The notes under the pieces were generated by a model. It saw only the letters and a program-made list of their open reading frames with translations. It searched no databases and was not told the DNA's origin. DNA of 64,000 nucleotides from Cavia porcellus (Eukaryota; Chordata; Mammalia; Rodentia; Caviidae), in assembly GCF_034190915.1 (NCBI RefSeq), contig NW_026947486.1, forward strand, positions 21,354,001 to 21,418,000, in the 5' to 3' direction. A program made the translations under genes and the position numbers. Of the stretch, positions 1-11,600 are shown piece by piece. Numbering within the stretch: the first letter of the stretch is position 1; every line of letters starts with the position of its first letter.

Positions 1-1611
1 AAGAGCTGCAGTCTTCCACCCGTCCTCTGGTTACAGGGAGGGGAGATGCTGGCTTTGTTTCCCAGTGTACTAAGCAACAACATGGCATGGATCTCAGGAG
101 ACACTGGTAGATCTCTCCCTGGAAGGGCTGCAGTTGGCCACACTATGGCTGCTTACCAGGGAGGGGAGGTGCTGGCTTTGTTTCCCAGAGGCCTAAGCTC
201 CAACATGGTATGGATCACAGGAGACACTTCTAGTTCTGCCCCTGGAAGGGATACTACTGCCGCTTACCATGGAGGGGAGGTGCTAGCTTGGCTTCTCAGA
301 GTCCTAAGTTCAAACCTGGCTTTAATCTCAGGAGACACTGTTGTCCTCCACCTGGCAGAGCTGCAGTCTGCCAACCTGCCTCTGCTTACAGGGAGGAGAG
401 ATGCTGGGTTGGCTTCCCAGAATCTGAAGTTCCAACATGTAATGGATCTCAGGAGACACTGATAGTTGTCCCCCTGGAAGGACTGCAGTGGGCTAAACTA
501 CCTGCGCTCACCAGGGAGGGGAGGTGCTGCCTTGGCTTCCCAGAGTCCTAAGTTCCAACATGGCGTGTATCTCAGGAGACAGTGCTAGATCTCTCCCTGA
601 AAGGGCTGTGGTTGGCCACACTACGACTGCTTACCAGGGAGGGGAGGTGCTGCCTTGGCTTCCCAGAGTCCTAATCTCCAACATGACATGGATCTCAGGA
701 GACACTGCTAGTTTTGCACCTGGAAGGGATGCAGTGGGCTAAACTACTGCCCTTAAAAGGGAGGGGAGGTGCTGACTTGGCTTCCCAGAGTCCTAAGGTC
801 CAACATTGAGGGCATCTTAGGAGACACTCCTGTTCTCCCCTGGAAGAGCTGCAGTCTTCCACCCGTCCTCTGGTTACAGGGAGGGGAGATGCTGGCTTTG
901 TTTCCCAGTGTACTAAGCAACAACATGGCATGGATCTCAGGAGACACTGGTAGATCTCTCCCTGGAAGGGCTGCAGTTGGCCACACTAGGGCTTCTTACC
1001 AGGGAGGGGAGGTGCTGGCTTTGTTTCCCAGAGGCCTAAGCTCCAACATGGTATGGATCACAGGAGACACTTCTAGTTCTGCCCCTGGAAGGGATACTAC
1101 TGCCGCTTACCATGGAGGGGAGGTGCTAGCTTGGCTTCTCAGAGTCCTAAGTTCAAATGTGGCTTTAATCTCAGGAGACACTGTTGTTCTCCACCTGGCA
1201 GTGCTGCAGTCTGCCAACCTGCCTCTGCTTACAGGGAGGAGAGATGCTGGGTTGGCTTCCCAGAATCTGAAGTTCCAACATGTAATGGATCTCAGGAGAC
1301 ATTGATAGTTGTCCCCCTGGAAGGACTGCAGTGGGCTAAACTACCTGCGCTCACCAGGGAGGGGAGGTGCTGCCTTGGCTTCCCAGAGTCCTAAGTTCCA
1401 ACATGGCGTGTATCTCAGGAGACAGTGCTAGATCTCTCCCTGAAAGGGCTGTAGTTGGCCACACTACGACTGCTTACCAGGGAGGGGAGGTGCTGCCTTG
1501 GCTTCCCAGAGTCCTAAGTTCCAACATGGCGTGTATCTCAGGAGACAGTGCTAGATCTCTCCCTGAAAGGGCTGTAGTTGGCCACACTACGACTGCTTAC
1601 CAGGGAGGGGA
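1..1611 (+). repeat. 7-mer subrepeat (843 bp), about two copies
   Basis: The sequence at 46 recurs at 889, a shift of 843 bp. The 7-mer is monomers 34-39 plus a hybrid of 39/40 head and 33 tail (TGCCTTGGCTTCCC... then GTTTTGCACC). The hybrid at 647-768 is the crossover product that links successive copies. Length is 843 rather than about 854 bp because monomer 36 is short. Confidence 0.87.
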
Positions 1612-1735
1612 GGTGCTGCCTTGGCTTCTCAGAGGCCTAAGATACAACATGGCGTGGATCACAGGAGACACTGCTAGTTCTCCCCGTGGAAGGGACACAG
1701 CGGTCTAAACTACTGCTGCTTACCATGGAGGGGAG
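1..1735 (+). repeat. Partial HOR unit, last 14 monomers
   Basis: This is the right end of a unit that starts outside the window. From the anchor at 46 the order is 35, 36, 37, 38, 39, a 40/33 hybrid (647), 34 (769), 35, 36, 37, 38, 39 (1367), a duplicated 39 (1490) and 40 (1613). The first 1.6 kb therefore holds about two copies of the 843-bp 7-mer. The whole segment reappears at an offset of 6920 bp (positions 6921-8655), almost base for base, so the two HOR units to which these ends belong share the same internal rearrangements. Confidence 0.88.
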
Positions 1736-2250
1736 GTGCTAGCTTGGCTGCTCAGTGTCCTAAGTTCAAACATGGCTTTAATCTCAGGAGACACTGTTGT
1801 CCTCGCCCTGCCAGGGCTGCAGTCTGCGAACCTGCCTCCCCTTACAGGGAGGAGAGTAGCTGGCTTTGCTTTCCAGTATCTGAAGTTCCAACATGGAGTG
1901 GATCTCAGGAGACATTGCTCGTTCTCCCCCTGGAAGGACTGAGGTGGGCTAAACTACCTGTTCTTACCAGGGATGTGAGGTGCTGGCTTGGCTTCCCAGA
2001 GACCTAACTTCCAGCATGGCGTGATCTCAGGAGACAGTGCTAGATCTCTCTCTGAAAGGGCTGTAGTGGGCCACACTACCTCCACTTACCAGTAATGGGA
2101 GGTGCTGGCTTGGCTTCCCAGAGTCCTAATCTCCAACATGACATGGATCTCCGGAGACACTGCTAGTTTTGCACCTGGAAGGGATTCAGTGGCTACACTA
2201 CTGCCCTTAAAATGGAGGGTAGGTGCTGGTTTTTCTTGCCAGAGCCCTAA

Positions 2251-2267
2251 TTTCGCACATGTCGTGG
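2251..2267 (+). other. CENP-B-box-like motif in divergent monomer 5
   Basis: The 17 bases TTTCGCACATGTCGTGG match the minimal CENP-B box NTTCGNNNNANNCGGGN at 7 of 9 fixed positions. The mismatches are T for the central A and T for G within CGGG. The motif occurs once per 9-mer, starting at 2251, 9171, 14756, 23732, 29097 (CG lost at the second CpG), 30928, 37138, 38236, 42013, 43111, 44209, 47986, 49084, 52861, 53959, 57736, 58834, 59932 and 61030. The equivalent site in other monomers is TTCCAACATGGCGTGG, so the similarity depends on a few substitutions in one class. Binding is unproven, and the lost central A is one of the conserved positions. Confidence 0.4.
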
Positions 2268-2499
2268 AACTCAGGAGACAGTGCTGTTCTCCCCCTGGAA
2301 GGGCTGCAGTCTGCCAACCTGCCTCCACTTACAGGGAGGAGAGATGCTTGCTTGGCTTCCCAGAATCTGAAGTTCAAACATGGAGTGGATCTCAGGAGAC
2401 ATTGGTAGTTCTCCCCCTGTTAGGACCTCAGTGGGTTAAATTACCGGCGCTTACCAGGGAGGAGACGTGCTGACTTGGCTTCCCAGAGTCCTAAGTTCT

Positions 2500-2510
2500 A
2501 ACATGGCGGG
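2500..2510 (+). promoter_or_regulatory. YY1-like motif AACATGGCGGG
   Basis: This resembles the YY1 core AANATGGCG. The AACATGGCG form is repeated in several classes per unit (in unit I classes 16, 25, 31, 39 and 40; for example 49333 and 50432). Many sister monomers have AACATGGCA or ATGGTG at the same place, a CpG loss that would weaken the site. It is reported as a recurrent sequence match only; occupancy is unknown. Confidence 0.3.
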
Positions 2511-2832
2511 GATCTCAGGAGACACTCCTGTTCTCCCCTGGAAGGGCTGCAGTCTGCCACCCGGCCTCTGCTTACAGGGAGGGGAAATGCTGGCTTTGTT
2601 TCCCAGAGTACGAAGTACCAGCATGGCATGGATCTCAGGAGACACTGCTAGATCTCTCCCTGGAAGGGGTGCAGGTGGCCACACCACAGCTGCTTACCAG
2701 GGAGGGGTGGTGCTGGCTCGGTTTCCCTGAGGCCTAAGCTCCAACATGGCATGGATCACAGGAGAAACTGCTAGTTCTCCCCCTGGAAGGGATACAGTGG
2801 TCTGAAGTACTGCCGCTTACCATGGACGGGAG

Positions 2833-5010
2833 GTGCTAGATTGCCTTCCCAGAGTCCTAAGTTCAAACATGACTTTAATCTCAGGAGACACTGTTGTCTT
2901 CCCCCTGCCAGGGCTGCAGTCTGCCAACCTGCCTCCGCTTACGGGGAGGAGAGCTTCTGGCTTGGCTTCCCAGAATCTGAAGTTCCAACATGGAGTGGAT
3001 CTCAGGAGAAATTGCTTGTTGTCCCCCTGGAAGGACTGCAGTGGGCTACATTACCTCCACTTGCTAGGTAGGGGAGGTGCTGGCTTGGTTTCCCTGAGGC
3101 CTAAGCTCCAACATGGCGTGGATCTCAGGAGACACTGCTAGATCTCTCTCTGGAAGGGCTGCTTCGGCCACACTATGGCTGCTTACCAGGGAGGGGAGCT
3201 GCTGGCTTGGTTTCCCTGAGGCCTAAGCTCCAACATGGCGTGGATCCCAGGAGACACTGTTGTCCTTCCCCTGGAAGTGCTGTGTTCTACCAATCTGCCT
3301 CTGCTTACAAGGAGAAAAGCTTTTGTCTTGGCTTCCCAGAGTCCTAAATTCCAGCATGGCGTGTATCTCAGGAGACAGTGCAAGATCTCTCCCTGAAAGG
3401 GCTGTAGTGGGCCATACTACCTCCACTTACTAGGGAGGGGAGGTGCTGGCTTGGTTTCCCTGAGGCCTATGCTCCAACATGGCATGGATCTCAGGAGACA
3501 CTGCTAGATCTCTCTCTGGAAGGGCTGCAGTGGTCCACACTACTGCCGCTTAACATTGAGGGGAGGTGCTGCCTTGGCTTCCCAGAGTCCTAAGTTCCAA
3601 CATGGCGTGGATCTCAGGAGACACTGTTGTGCTCCCCCTGGAAGTGCTGAATTCTGCCAACCTGCCCCTGCTTACAGGGTGAAGAGATTTTGTCTTGGCT
3701 TCCCAGAGTCCTAACTTCCAGCATGGCGTGTATCGCAGGAGACAGTGCAAGATCTCTCCCTGAAAGGGCTGTAGTGGGCCACACTACCTCCACTTACTAG
3801 GGAGGGGAGGTGCTGGCTTGGCCTCCCTGAGGCCTAAGCCCCAACATGGCATGGATCACAGGAGACACTGCTAGTTCTCCTCCTGGAAGGGATACAGTGG
3901 TCTGAACTACTGCTGCTTACCATGGAGGGGAGGTGATAGCTTGGCTTTCCAGAGTCCTAAGTTCAAACATGGCTTTAATCTCAGGAGATTGTGTTGTCCT
4001 CCCCCTGCCAGGGCTGCAATCTGCCAACCTGCCTCCGCTTACAGGGAGGAGAGATGCTGGCTTGGCTTCCCAGAATCTAAAGTTCCAACATGGAGTGGAT
4101 CTCAGGAGACATTGCTAGTTGTCTCCCTGGAAGGACTGCAGTGGGCTAAACTACCTGCGCTTACCAGGGAGGGGAGGTGCTGCCTTGGCTTACCAGAGTC
4201 CTAAGTTCCAACATGGCATGGATCGCAGGAGACACTGCTAGTTCTCCCCCTGGAAGGGATACAGTGGGCTGAACTACTGCCACTTATCATGGAGGGGAGG
4301 TGCTATCTTGGCTTCCCAGAGTCCTAAGTTCCAACATGGCGTGGATCTCAGAAGACACTGTTGTCCTCCCCCTGGAAGTGCTGAATTCTGCCAACTTGCC
4401 TCTGCTTACAGGGAGAAGAGATTTTGTCTTGGCTTCCCAGAGTCCTAACTTCCAGCATGGCGTGTATCTCAGGATACACTGCTAGATCTCTCCCCCTAAT
4501 GGGCTGTAGTTGGCCACACTCCCTCCACTTACCAGGGATGGGAGGTGCTGGCTTGGCTTCCCAGTGTCCTAATCTCCAACATGACATGGATCTCAGGAGA
4601 CACTGCTAGTTTTGCACCTGGAAGGGATGCAGTGGGCTAAACTACTGCCCTTAAAAGGGAGGGGATATGCTGACTTGGCTTCCCAGAGTCCTAAGTTCCA
4701 ACATTGTGGGGATCTTAGGAGACACTCCTGTTCTCCCCTGGAAGAGCTGCAGTCTTCCACCCGTCCTCTGGTTACAGGGAGGGGAGATGCTGGCTTTGTT
4801 TCCCAGTGTACTAAGCAACAACATGGCATGGATCTCAGGAGACACTGGTAGATCTCTCCCTGGAAAGGCTGCAGTTGGCCACACTACGGCTGCTTACCAG
4901 GGAGGGGAGATGCTGGCTTTGTTTCCCAGAGGCCTAAGCTCCAACATGGTATGGATCACAGGAGACACTTCTAGTTCTGCCCCTGGAAAGGATACTACGT
5001 TGGAGGGGAG
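2833..5010 (+). repeat. 18-mer subrepeat, copy in unit A (2178 bp)
   Basis: Monomers 19-36 run from 2833 until a junction at about 4999, where the tail of monomer 36 is fused to the head of a monomer-37-like/19 sequence. The junction reads GATACTACGTTGGAGG, where intact monomers have a CTGCCGCTTACCA-type linker, a net loss of about 10 bp. The next monomer 19 is at 5011. Eighteen monomers equal six ~366-bp trimers. Confidence 0.85.
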
Positions 5011-6845
5011 GTGCTAGCTTGGCTTCTCAGAGTCCTAAGTTCAAACATGGCTTTAATCTCAGGAGACACTGTTGTCTTCCCCCTGCCAGGGCTGCAGTCT
5101 GCCAACCTGCCTCCGCTTACGGGGAGGAGAGCTGCTGGCTTGGCTTCCCAGAATCTGAAGTTCCAACATGGAGTGGATCTCAGGAGACATTGCTTGTTGT
5201 CCCCCTGGAAGGACTGCAGTGGGCTACATTACCTCCACTTGCTAGGTAGGGGAGGTGCTGGCTTGGTTTCCCTGAGGCCTAAGCTCCAACATGGCGTGGA
5301 TCCCAGGAGACACTGTTGTCCTTCCCCTGGAAGTGCTGTGTTCTGCCAACCTGCCTCTGCTTACAAGGAGAAAAGGTTTTGTCTTGGCTTCCCAGAGCCC
5401 TAATTTCCAGCATGGCGTGTATCTCAGGAGACAGTGCAAGATCTCTCCCTGAAAGGGCTGTAGTGGGCCATACTACCTCAACTTACTAGGGAGGGGAGGT
5501 GCTGGCTTGGTTTCCCTGAGGCCTATGCTCCAACATGGCATGGATCTCAGGAGACACCGCTAGATCTCTCTCTGGAAGGGCTGCAGTGGTCCACACTACT
5601 GCCGCTTAACATTGAGGGGAGGTGCTGCCTTGGCTTCCCAGAGTCCTAAGTTCCAACATGGCGGGGATCTCAGGAGACACTGTTTTGCTCCCCCTGGAAG
5701 TGCTGAATTCTGCCAACCTGCCTCTGCTTACAGGGTGAAGAGATTTTGTCTTGGCTTCCCAGAGTCCTAACTTCCAGCATGGCGTGTATCTCAGGAGACA
5801 GTGCAAGATCTCTCCCTGAAAGGGCTGTAGTGGGCCACACTACCTCCACTTACTAGGGAGGGGAGGTGCTGGCTTGGATTCCCTGAGGCCTAAACTCCAA
5901 CATGGCATGGATCACAGGAGACACTACTAGTTCTCCCCCTGGAAGGGATACAGTGTTCTGAACTACTGCTGCTTACCATGGAGGGGAGGTGCTAGCTTGG
6001 CTTTCCAGAGTCCTAAGTTCAAACATGGCTTTAATCTCAGGAGATAGTGTTGTCCTCCCCCTGCCAGGGCTGCAATCTGCCAACCTGCCTCCGCTTACAG
6101 GGAGGAGAGATGCTGGCTTGGCTTCCCAGAATCTGAAGTTCCAACATGGAGTGGATCTCAGCAGACATTGCTAGTTGTCTCCCTGGAAGGACTGCAGTGG
6201 GCTAAACTACCTGCGCTTACCAGGGAGGGGAGGTGCTGCCTTGGCTTACCAGAGTCCTAAGTTCCAACATGGTGTGGATCTCTGGAGACTCTACTAGGTC
6301 TCGTGCTGGAAGGGCTGCAGTGGGTCACACTACCGCTGCTTACCAGGGAGGGGAGGTGCTAGCTTGGTTTCCCAGAGACTTAAGTTCCAACATGGCATGG
6401 ATCGCAGGAGACACTGCTAGTTCTCCCCCTGGAAGGGTTACAGTGGGCTGAACAACTGCCACTTACCATGGAGGGGAGGTGCTATCTTGGCTTCCCAGAG
6501 TCCTAAGTTCCAACATGGCGTGGATCTCAGAAGACACTGTTGTCCTCCCCCTGGAAGTGCTGAATTCTGCCAACTTGCCTCTGCTTACAGGGAGAAGAGA
6601 TTTTGTCTTAGCTTCCCAGAGTCCTAACTTCCAGCATGGCGTGTATCTCAGGATACACTGCTAGATCTCTCCCCCTAATGGGCTGTAGTTGGCCACACTC
6701 CCTCCACTTACCAGGGATGGGAGGTGCTGGCTTGGCTTCCCAGAGTCCTAATCTCCAACATGACATGGATCTCAGGAGACACTGCTAGTTTTGCACCTGG
6801 AAGGGATGCAGTGGGCTAAACTACTGCCCTTAAACGGGAGGGGAG

Positions 6846-8531
6846 GTGCTGATTTGGCTTCCCAGAGTCCTAAGATCCAACATTGTGGGGATCTTAGGAG
6901 ACACTCCTGTTCTCCCCTGGAAGAGCTGCAGTCTTCCACCCGTCCTCTGGTTACAGGGAGGGGAGATGCTGGCTTTGTTTCCCAGTGTACTAAGCAACAA
7001 CATGGCATGGATCTCAGGAGACACTGGTAGATCTCTCCCTGGAAGGGCTGCAGTTGGCCACACTATGGCTGCTTACCAGGGAGGGGAGGTGCTGGCTTTG
7101 TTTCCCAGAGGCCTAAGCTCCAACATGGTATGGATCACAGGAGACACTTCTAGTTCTGCCCCTGGAAGGGATACTACTGCCGCTTACCATGGAGGGGAGG
7201 TGCTAGCTTGGCTTCTCAGAGTCCTAAGTTCAAACCTGGCTTTAATCTCAGGAGACACTGTTGTCCTCCACCTGGCAGAGCTGCAGTCTGCCAACCTGCC
7301 TCTGCTTACAGGGAGGAGAGATGCTGGGTTGGCTTCCCAGAATCTGAAGTTCCAACATGTAATGGATCTCAGGAGACACTGATAGTTGTCCCCCTGGAAG
7401 GACTGCAGTGGGCTAAACTACCTGCGCTCACCAGGGAGGGGAGGTGCTGCCTTGGCTTCCCAGAGTCCTAAGTTCCAACATGGCGTGTATCTCAGGAGAC
7501 AGTGCTAGATCTCTCCCTGAAAGGGCTGTGGTTGGCCACACTACGACTGCTTACCAGGGAGGGGAGGTGCTGCCTTGGCTTCCCAGAGTCCTAATCTCCA
7601 ACATGACATGGATCTCAGGAGACACTGCTAGTTTTGCACCTGGAAGGGATGCAGTGGGCTAAACTACTGCCCTTAAAAGGGAGGGGAGGTGCTGACTTGG
7701 CTTCCCAGAGTCCTAAGGTCCAACATTGAGGGCATCTTAGGAGACACTCCTGTTCTCCCCTGGAAGAGCTGCAGTCTTCCACCCGTCCTCTGGTTACAGG
7801 GAGGGGAGATGCTGGCTTTGTTTCCCAGTGTACTAAGCAACAACATGGCATGGATCTCAGGAGACACTGGTAGATCTCTCCCTGGAAGGGCTGCAGTTGG
7901 CCACACTAGGGCTTCTTACCAGGGAGGGGAGGTGCTGGCTTTGTTTCCCAGAGGCCTAAGCTCCAACATGGTATGGATCACAGGAGACACTTCTAGTTCT
8001 GCCCCTGGAAGGGATACTACTGCCGCTTACCATGGAGGGGAGGTGCTAGCTTGGCTTCTCAGAGTCCTAAGTTCAAATGTGGCTTTAATCTCAGGAGACA
8101 CTGTTGTTCTCCACCTGGCAGTGCTGCAGTCTGCCAACCTGCCTCTGCTTACAGGGAGGAGAGATGCTGGGTTGGCTTCCCAGAATCTGAAGTTCCAACA
8201 TGTAATGGATCTCAGGAGACATTGATAGTTGTCCCCCTGGAAGGACTGCAGTGGGCTAAACTACCTGCGCTCACCAGGGAGGGGAGGTGCTGCCTTGGCT
8301 TCCCAGAGTCCTAAGTTCCAACATGGCGTGTATCTCAGGAGACAGTGCTAGATCTCTCCCTGAAAGGGCTGTAGTTGGCCACACTACGACTGCTTACCAG
8401 GGAGGGGAGGTGCTGCCTTGGCTTCCCAGAGTCCTAAGTTCCAACATGGCGTGTATCTCAGGAGACAGTGCTAGATCTCTCCCTGAAAGGGCTGTAGTTG
8501 GCCACACTACGACTGCTTACCAGGGAGGGGA
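6846..8531 (+). repeat. 7-mer subrepeat, two copies
   Basis: Monomer 34 anchors are at 6846 and 7689, 843 bp apart, with the 40/33 hybrid between them at 7567-7688. The second copy is followed by a duplicated monomer 39 (8410) instead of the hybrid. Both copies have the short monomer 36 (GGGATACTACTGCC). Confidence 0.87.
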
Positions 8532-8655
8532 GGTGCTGCCTTGGCTTCTCAGAGGCCTAAGATACAACATGGCGTGGATCACAGGAGACACTGCTAGTTC
8601 TCCCCGTGGAAGGGACACAGCGGTCTAAACTACTGCTGCTTACCATGGAGGGGAG

Positions 8656-11600
8656 GTGCTAGCTTGGCTGCTCAGTGTCCTAAGTTCAAACATGGCTTTA
8701 ATCTCAGGAGACACTGTTGTCCTCGCCCTGCCAGGGCTGCAGTCTGCGAACCTGCCTCCCCTTACAGGGAGGAGAGTAGCTGGCTTTGCTTTCCAGTATC
8801 TGAAGTTCCAACATGGAGTGGATCTCAGGAGACATTGCTCGTTCTCCCCCTGGAAGGACTGAGGTGGGCTAAACTACCTGTTCTTACCAGGGATGTGAGG
8901 TGCTGGCTTGGCTTCCCAGAGACCTAACTTCCAGCATGGCGTGATCTCAGGAGACAGTGCTAGATCTCTCTCTGAAAGGGCTGTAGTGGGCCACACTACC
9001 TCCACTTACCAGTAATGGGAGGTGCTGGCTTGGCTTCCCAGAGTCCTAATCTCCAACATGACATGGATCTCCGGAGACACTGCTAGTTTTGCACCTGGAA
9101 GGGATTCAGTGGCTACACTACTGCCCTTAAAATGGAGGGTAGGTGCTGGTTTTTCTTGCCAGAGCCCTAATTTCGCACATGTCGTGGAACTCAGGAGACA
9201 GTGCTGTTCTCCCCCTGGAAGGGCTGCAGTCTGCCAACCTGCCTCCACTTACAGGGAGGAGAGATGCTTGCTTGGCTTCCCAGAATCTGAAGTTCAAACA
9301 TGGAGTGGATCTCAGGAGACATTGGTAGTTCTCCCCCTGTTAGGACCTCAGTGGGTTAAATTACCGGCGCTTACCAGGGAGGAGACGTGCTGACTTGGCT
9401 TCCCAGAGTCCTAAGTTCTAACATGGCGGGGATCTCAGGAGACACTCCTGTTCTCCCCTGGAAGGGCTGCAGTCTGCCACCCGGCCTCTGCTTACAGGGA
9501 GGGGAAATGCTGGCTTTGTTTCCCAGAGTACGAAGTACCAGCATGGCATGGATCTCAGGAGACACTGCTAGATCTCTCCCTGGAAGGGGTGCAGGTGGCC
9601 ACACCACAGCTGCTTACCAGGGAGGGGTGGTGCTGGCTCGGTTTCCCTGAGGCCTAAGCTCCAACATGGCATGGATCACAGGAGAAACTGCTAGTTCTCC
9701 CCCTGGAAGGGATACAGTGGTCTGAAGTACTGCCGCTTACCATGGACGGGAGGTGCTAGATTGCCTTCCCAGAGTCCTAAGTTCAAACATGACTTTAATC
9801 TCAGGAGACACTGTTGTCTTCCCCCTGCCAGGGCTGCAGTCTGCCAACCTGCCTCCGCTTACGGGGAGGAGAGCTTCTGGCTTGGCTTCCCAGAATCTGA
9901 AGTTCCAACATGGAGTGGATCTCAGGAGAAATTGCTTGTTGTCCCCCTGGAAGGACTGCAGTGGGCTACATTACCTCCACTTGCTAGGTAGGGGAGGTGC
10001 TGGCTTGGTTTCCCTGAGGCCTAAGCTCCAACATGGCGTGGATCCCAGGAGACACTGTTGTCCTTCCCCTGGAAGTGCTGTGTTCTGCCAACCTGCCTCT
10101 GCTTACAAGGAGAAAAGATTTTGTCTTGGCTTCCCAGAGTCCTAAATTCCAGCATGGCGTGTATCTCAGGAGACAGTGCAAGATCTCTCCCTGAAAGGGC
10201 TGTAGTGGGCCATACTACCTCAACTTACTAGGGAGGGGAGGTGCTGGTTTGGTTTCCCTGAGGCCTATGCTCCAACATGGCATGGATCTCAGGAGACACC
10301 GCTAGATCTCTCTCTGGAAGGGCTGCAGTGGTCCACACTACTGCCGCTTAAAATTGAGGGGAGGTGCTGCCTTGGCTTCCCAGAGTCCTAAGTTCCAACA
10401 TGGCGGGGATCTCAGGAGACACTGTTGTGCTCCCCCTGGAAGTGCTGAATTCTGCCAACCTGCCTCTGCTTACAGGGTGAAGAGATTTTGTCTTGGCTTC
10501 CCAGAGTCCTAACTTCCACCATGGCGTGTATCTCAGGAGACAGTGCAAGATCTCTCCCTGAAAGGGCTGTAGTGGGCCACACTACCTCCACTTACTAGGG
10601 AGGGGAGGTGCTGGCTTGGATTCCCTGAGGCCTAAGCTCCAACATGGCATGGATCAAAGGAGACACTACTAGTTCTCCCCCTGGAAGGGATACAGTGTTC
10701 TGAACTACTGCTGCTTACCATGGAGGGGAGGTGCTAGCTTGGCTTTCCAGAGTCCTAAGTTCAAACATGGCTTTAATCTCAGGAGATAGTGTTGTCCTCC
10801 CCCTGCCAGGGCTGCAATCTGCCAACCTGCCTCCGCTTACAGGGAGGAGAGATGCTGGCTTGGCTTCCCAGAATCTGAAGTTCCAACATGGAGTGGATCT
10901 CAGGAGACATTGCTAGTTGTCTCCCTGGAAGGACTGCAGTGGGCTAAACTACCTGCGCTTACCAGGGAGGGGAGGTGCTGCCTTGGCTTACCAGAGTCCT
11001 AAGTTCCAACATGGTGTGGATCTCTGGAGACTCTACTAGGTCTCGTGCTGGAAGGGCTGCAGTAGGCCACACTACCGCTGCTTACCAGGGAGGAGAGGTG
11101 CTGGCTTGGTTTCCCAGAGACTTAAGTTCCAACATGGCATGGATCGCAGGAGACACTGCTAGTTCTCCCCCTGGAAGGGTTACAGTGGGCTGAACAACTG
11201 CCACTTACCATGGAGGGGAGGTGCTATCTTGGCTTCCCAGAGTCCTAAGTTCCAACATGGTGTGGATCTCAGAAGACACTGTTGTCCTCCCCCTGGAAGT
11301 GCTGAATTCTGCCAACTTGCCTCTGCTTACAGGGAGAAGAGATTTTGTCTTAGCTTCCCAGAGTCCTAACTTCCAGCATGGCGTGTATCTCAGGATACAC
11401 TGCTAGATCTCTCCCCCTAATGGGCTGTAGTTGGCCACACTCCCTCCACTTACCAGGGATGGGAGGTGCTCGCTTGGCTTCCCAAAGTCCTAATCTCCAA
11501 CATGACATGGATCTCAGGAGACACTGCTAGTTTTGCACCTTGAAGGGATGCAGTGGGCTAAACTACTGCCCTTAAAAGGGAGGGGAGGTGCTGACTTGGC

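Larger units (their letters stand above)
1736..8655 (+). repeat. HOR unit A, 57-mer (6920 bp)
   Basis: The monomer order is 1-9; 19-36; a fused 36/37-to-19 junction near 5000; 19-21; 23-29; 30a and 30b (6233, 6356); 31-39; a 40/33 hybrid; 34-39; a duplicated 39; and 40. It carries two copies of the 18-mer block (monomer 19 at 2833 and 5011, 2178 bp apart) and two copies of the 7-mer (monomer 34 at 6846 and 7689, 843 bp apart). The second 18-mer copy lacks monomer 22, because 21 runs directly into 23 near 5290. The order was read from class-specific tails and heads, and the total of 57 agrees with 6920 bp at about 121.4 bp per monomer. Confidence 0.85.

Noticed and set aside
769..1305. A 178-codon open frame, repeated at several places with nearly identical translation
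   Set aside because: Its period of about 41 codons reflects the 123-bp monomer. The frame breaks wherever a monomer is 122 or 111 bp, starts are GTG-type within the repeat, other frames and the opposite strand are also open, and no domain or signal is visible.
2581..2600. CENP-B box on the reverse strand around CCACCCGGCC or CCACCCGTCC
   Set aside because: Only the CCCG part fits; the expected T and the CGAA end of the reverse-complement consensus are absent.
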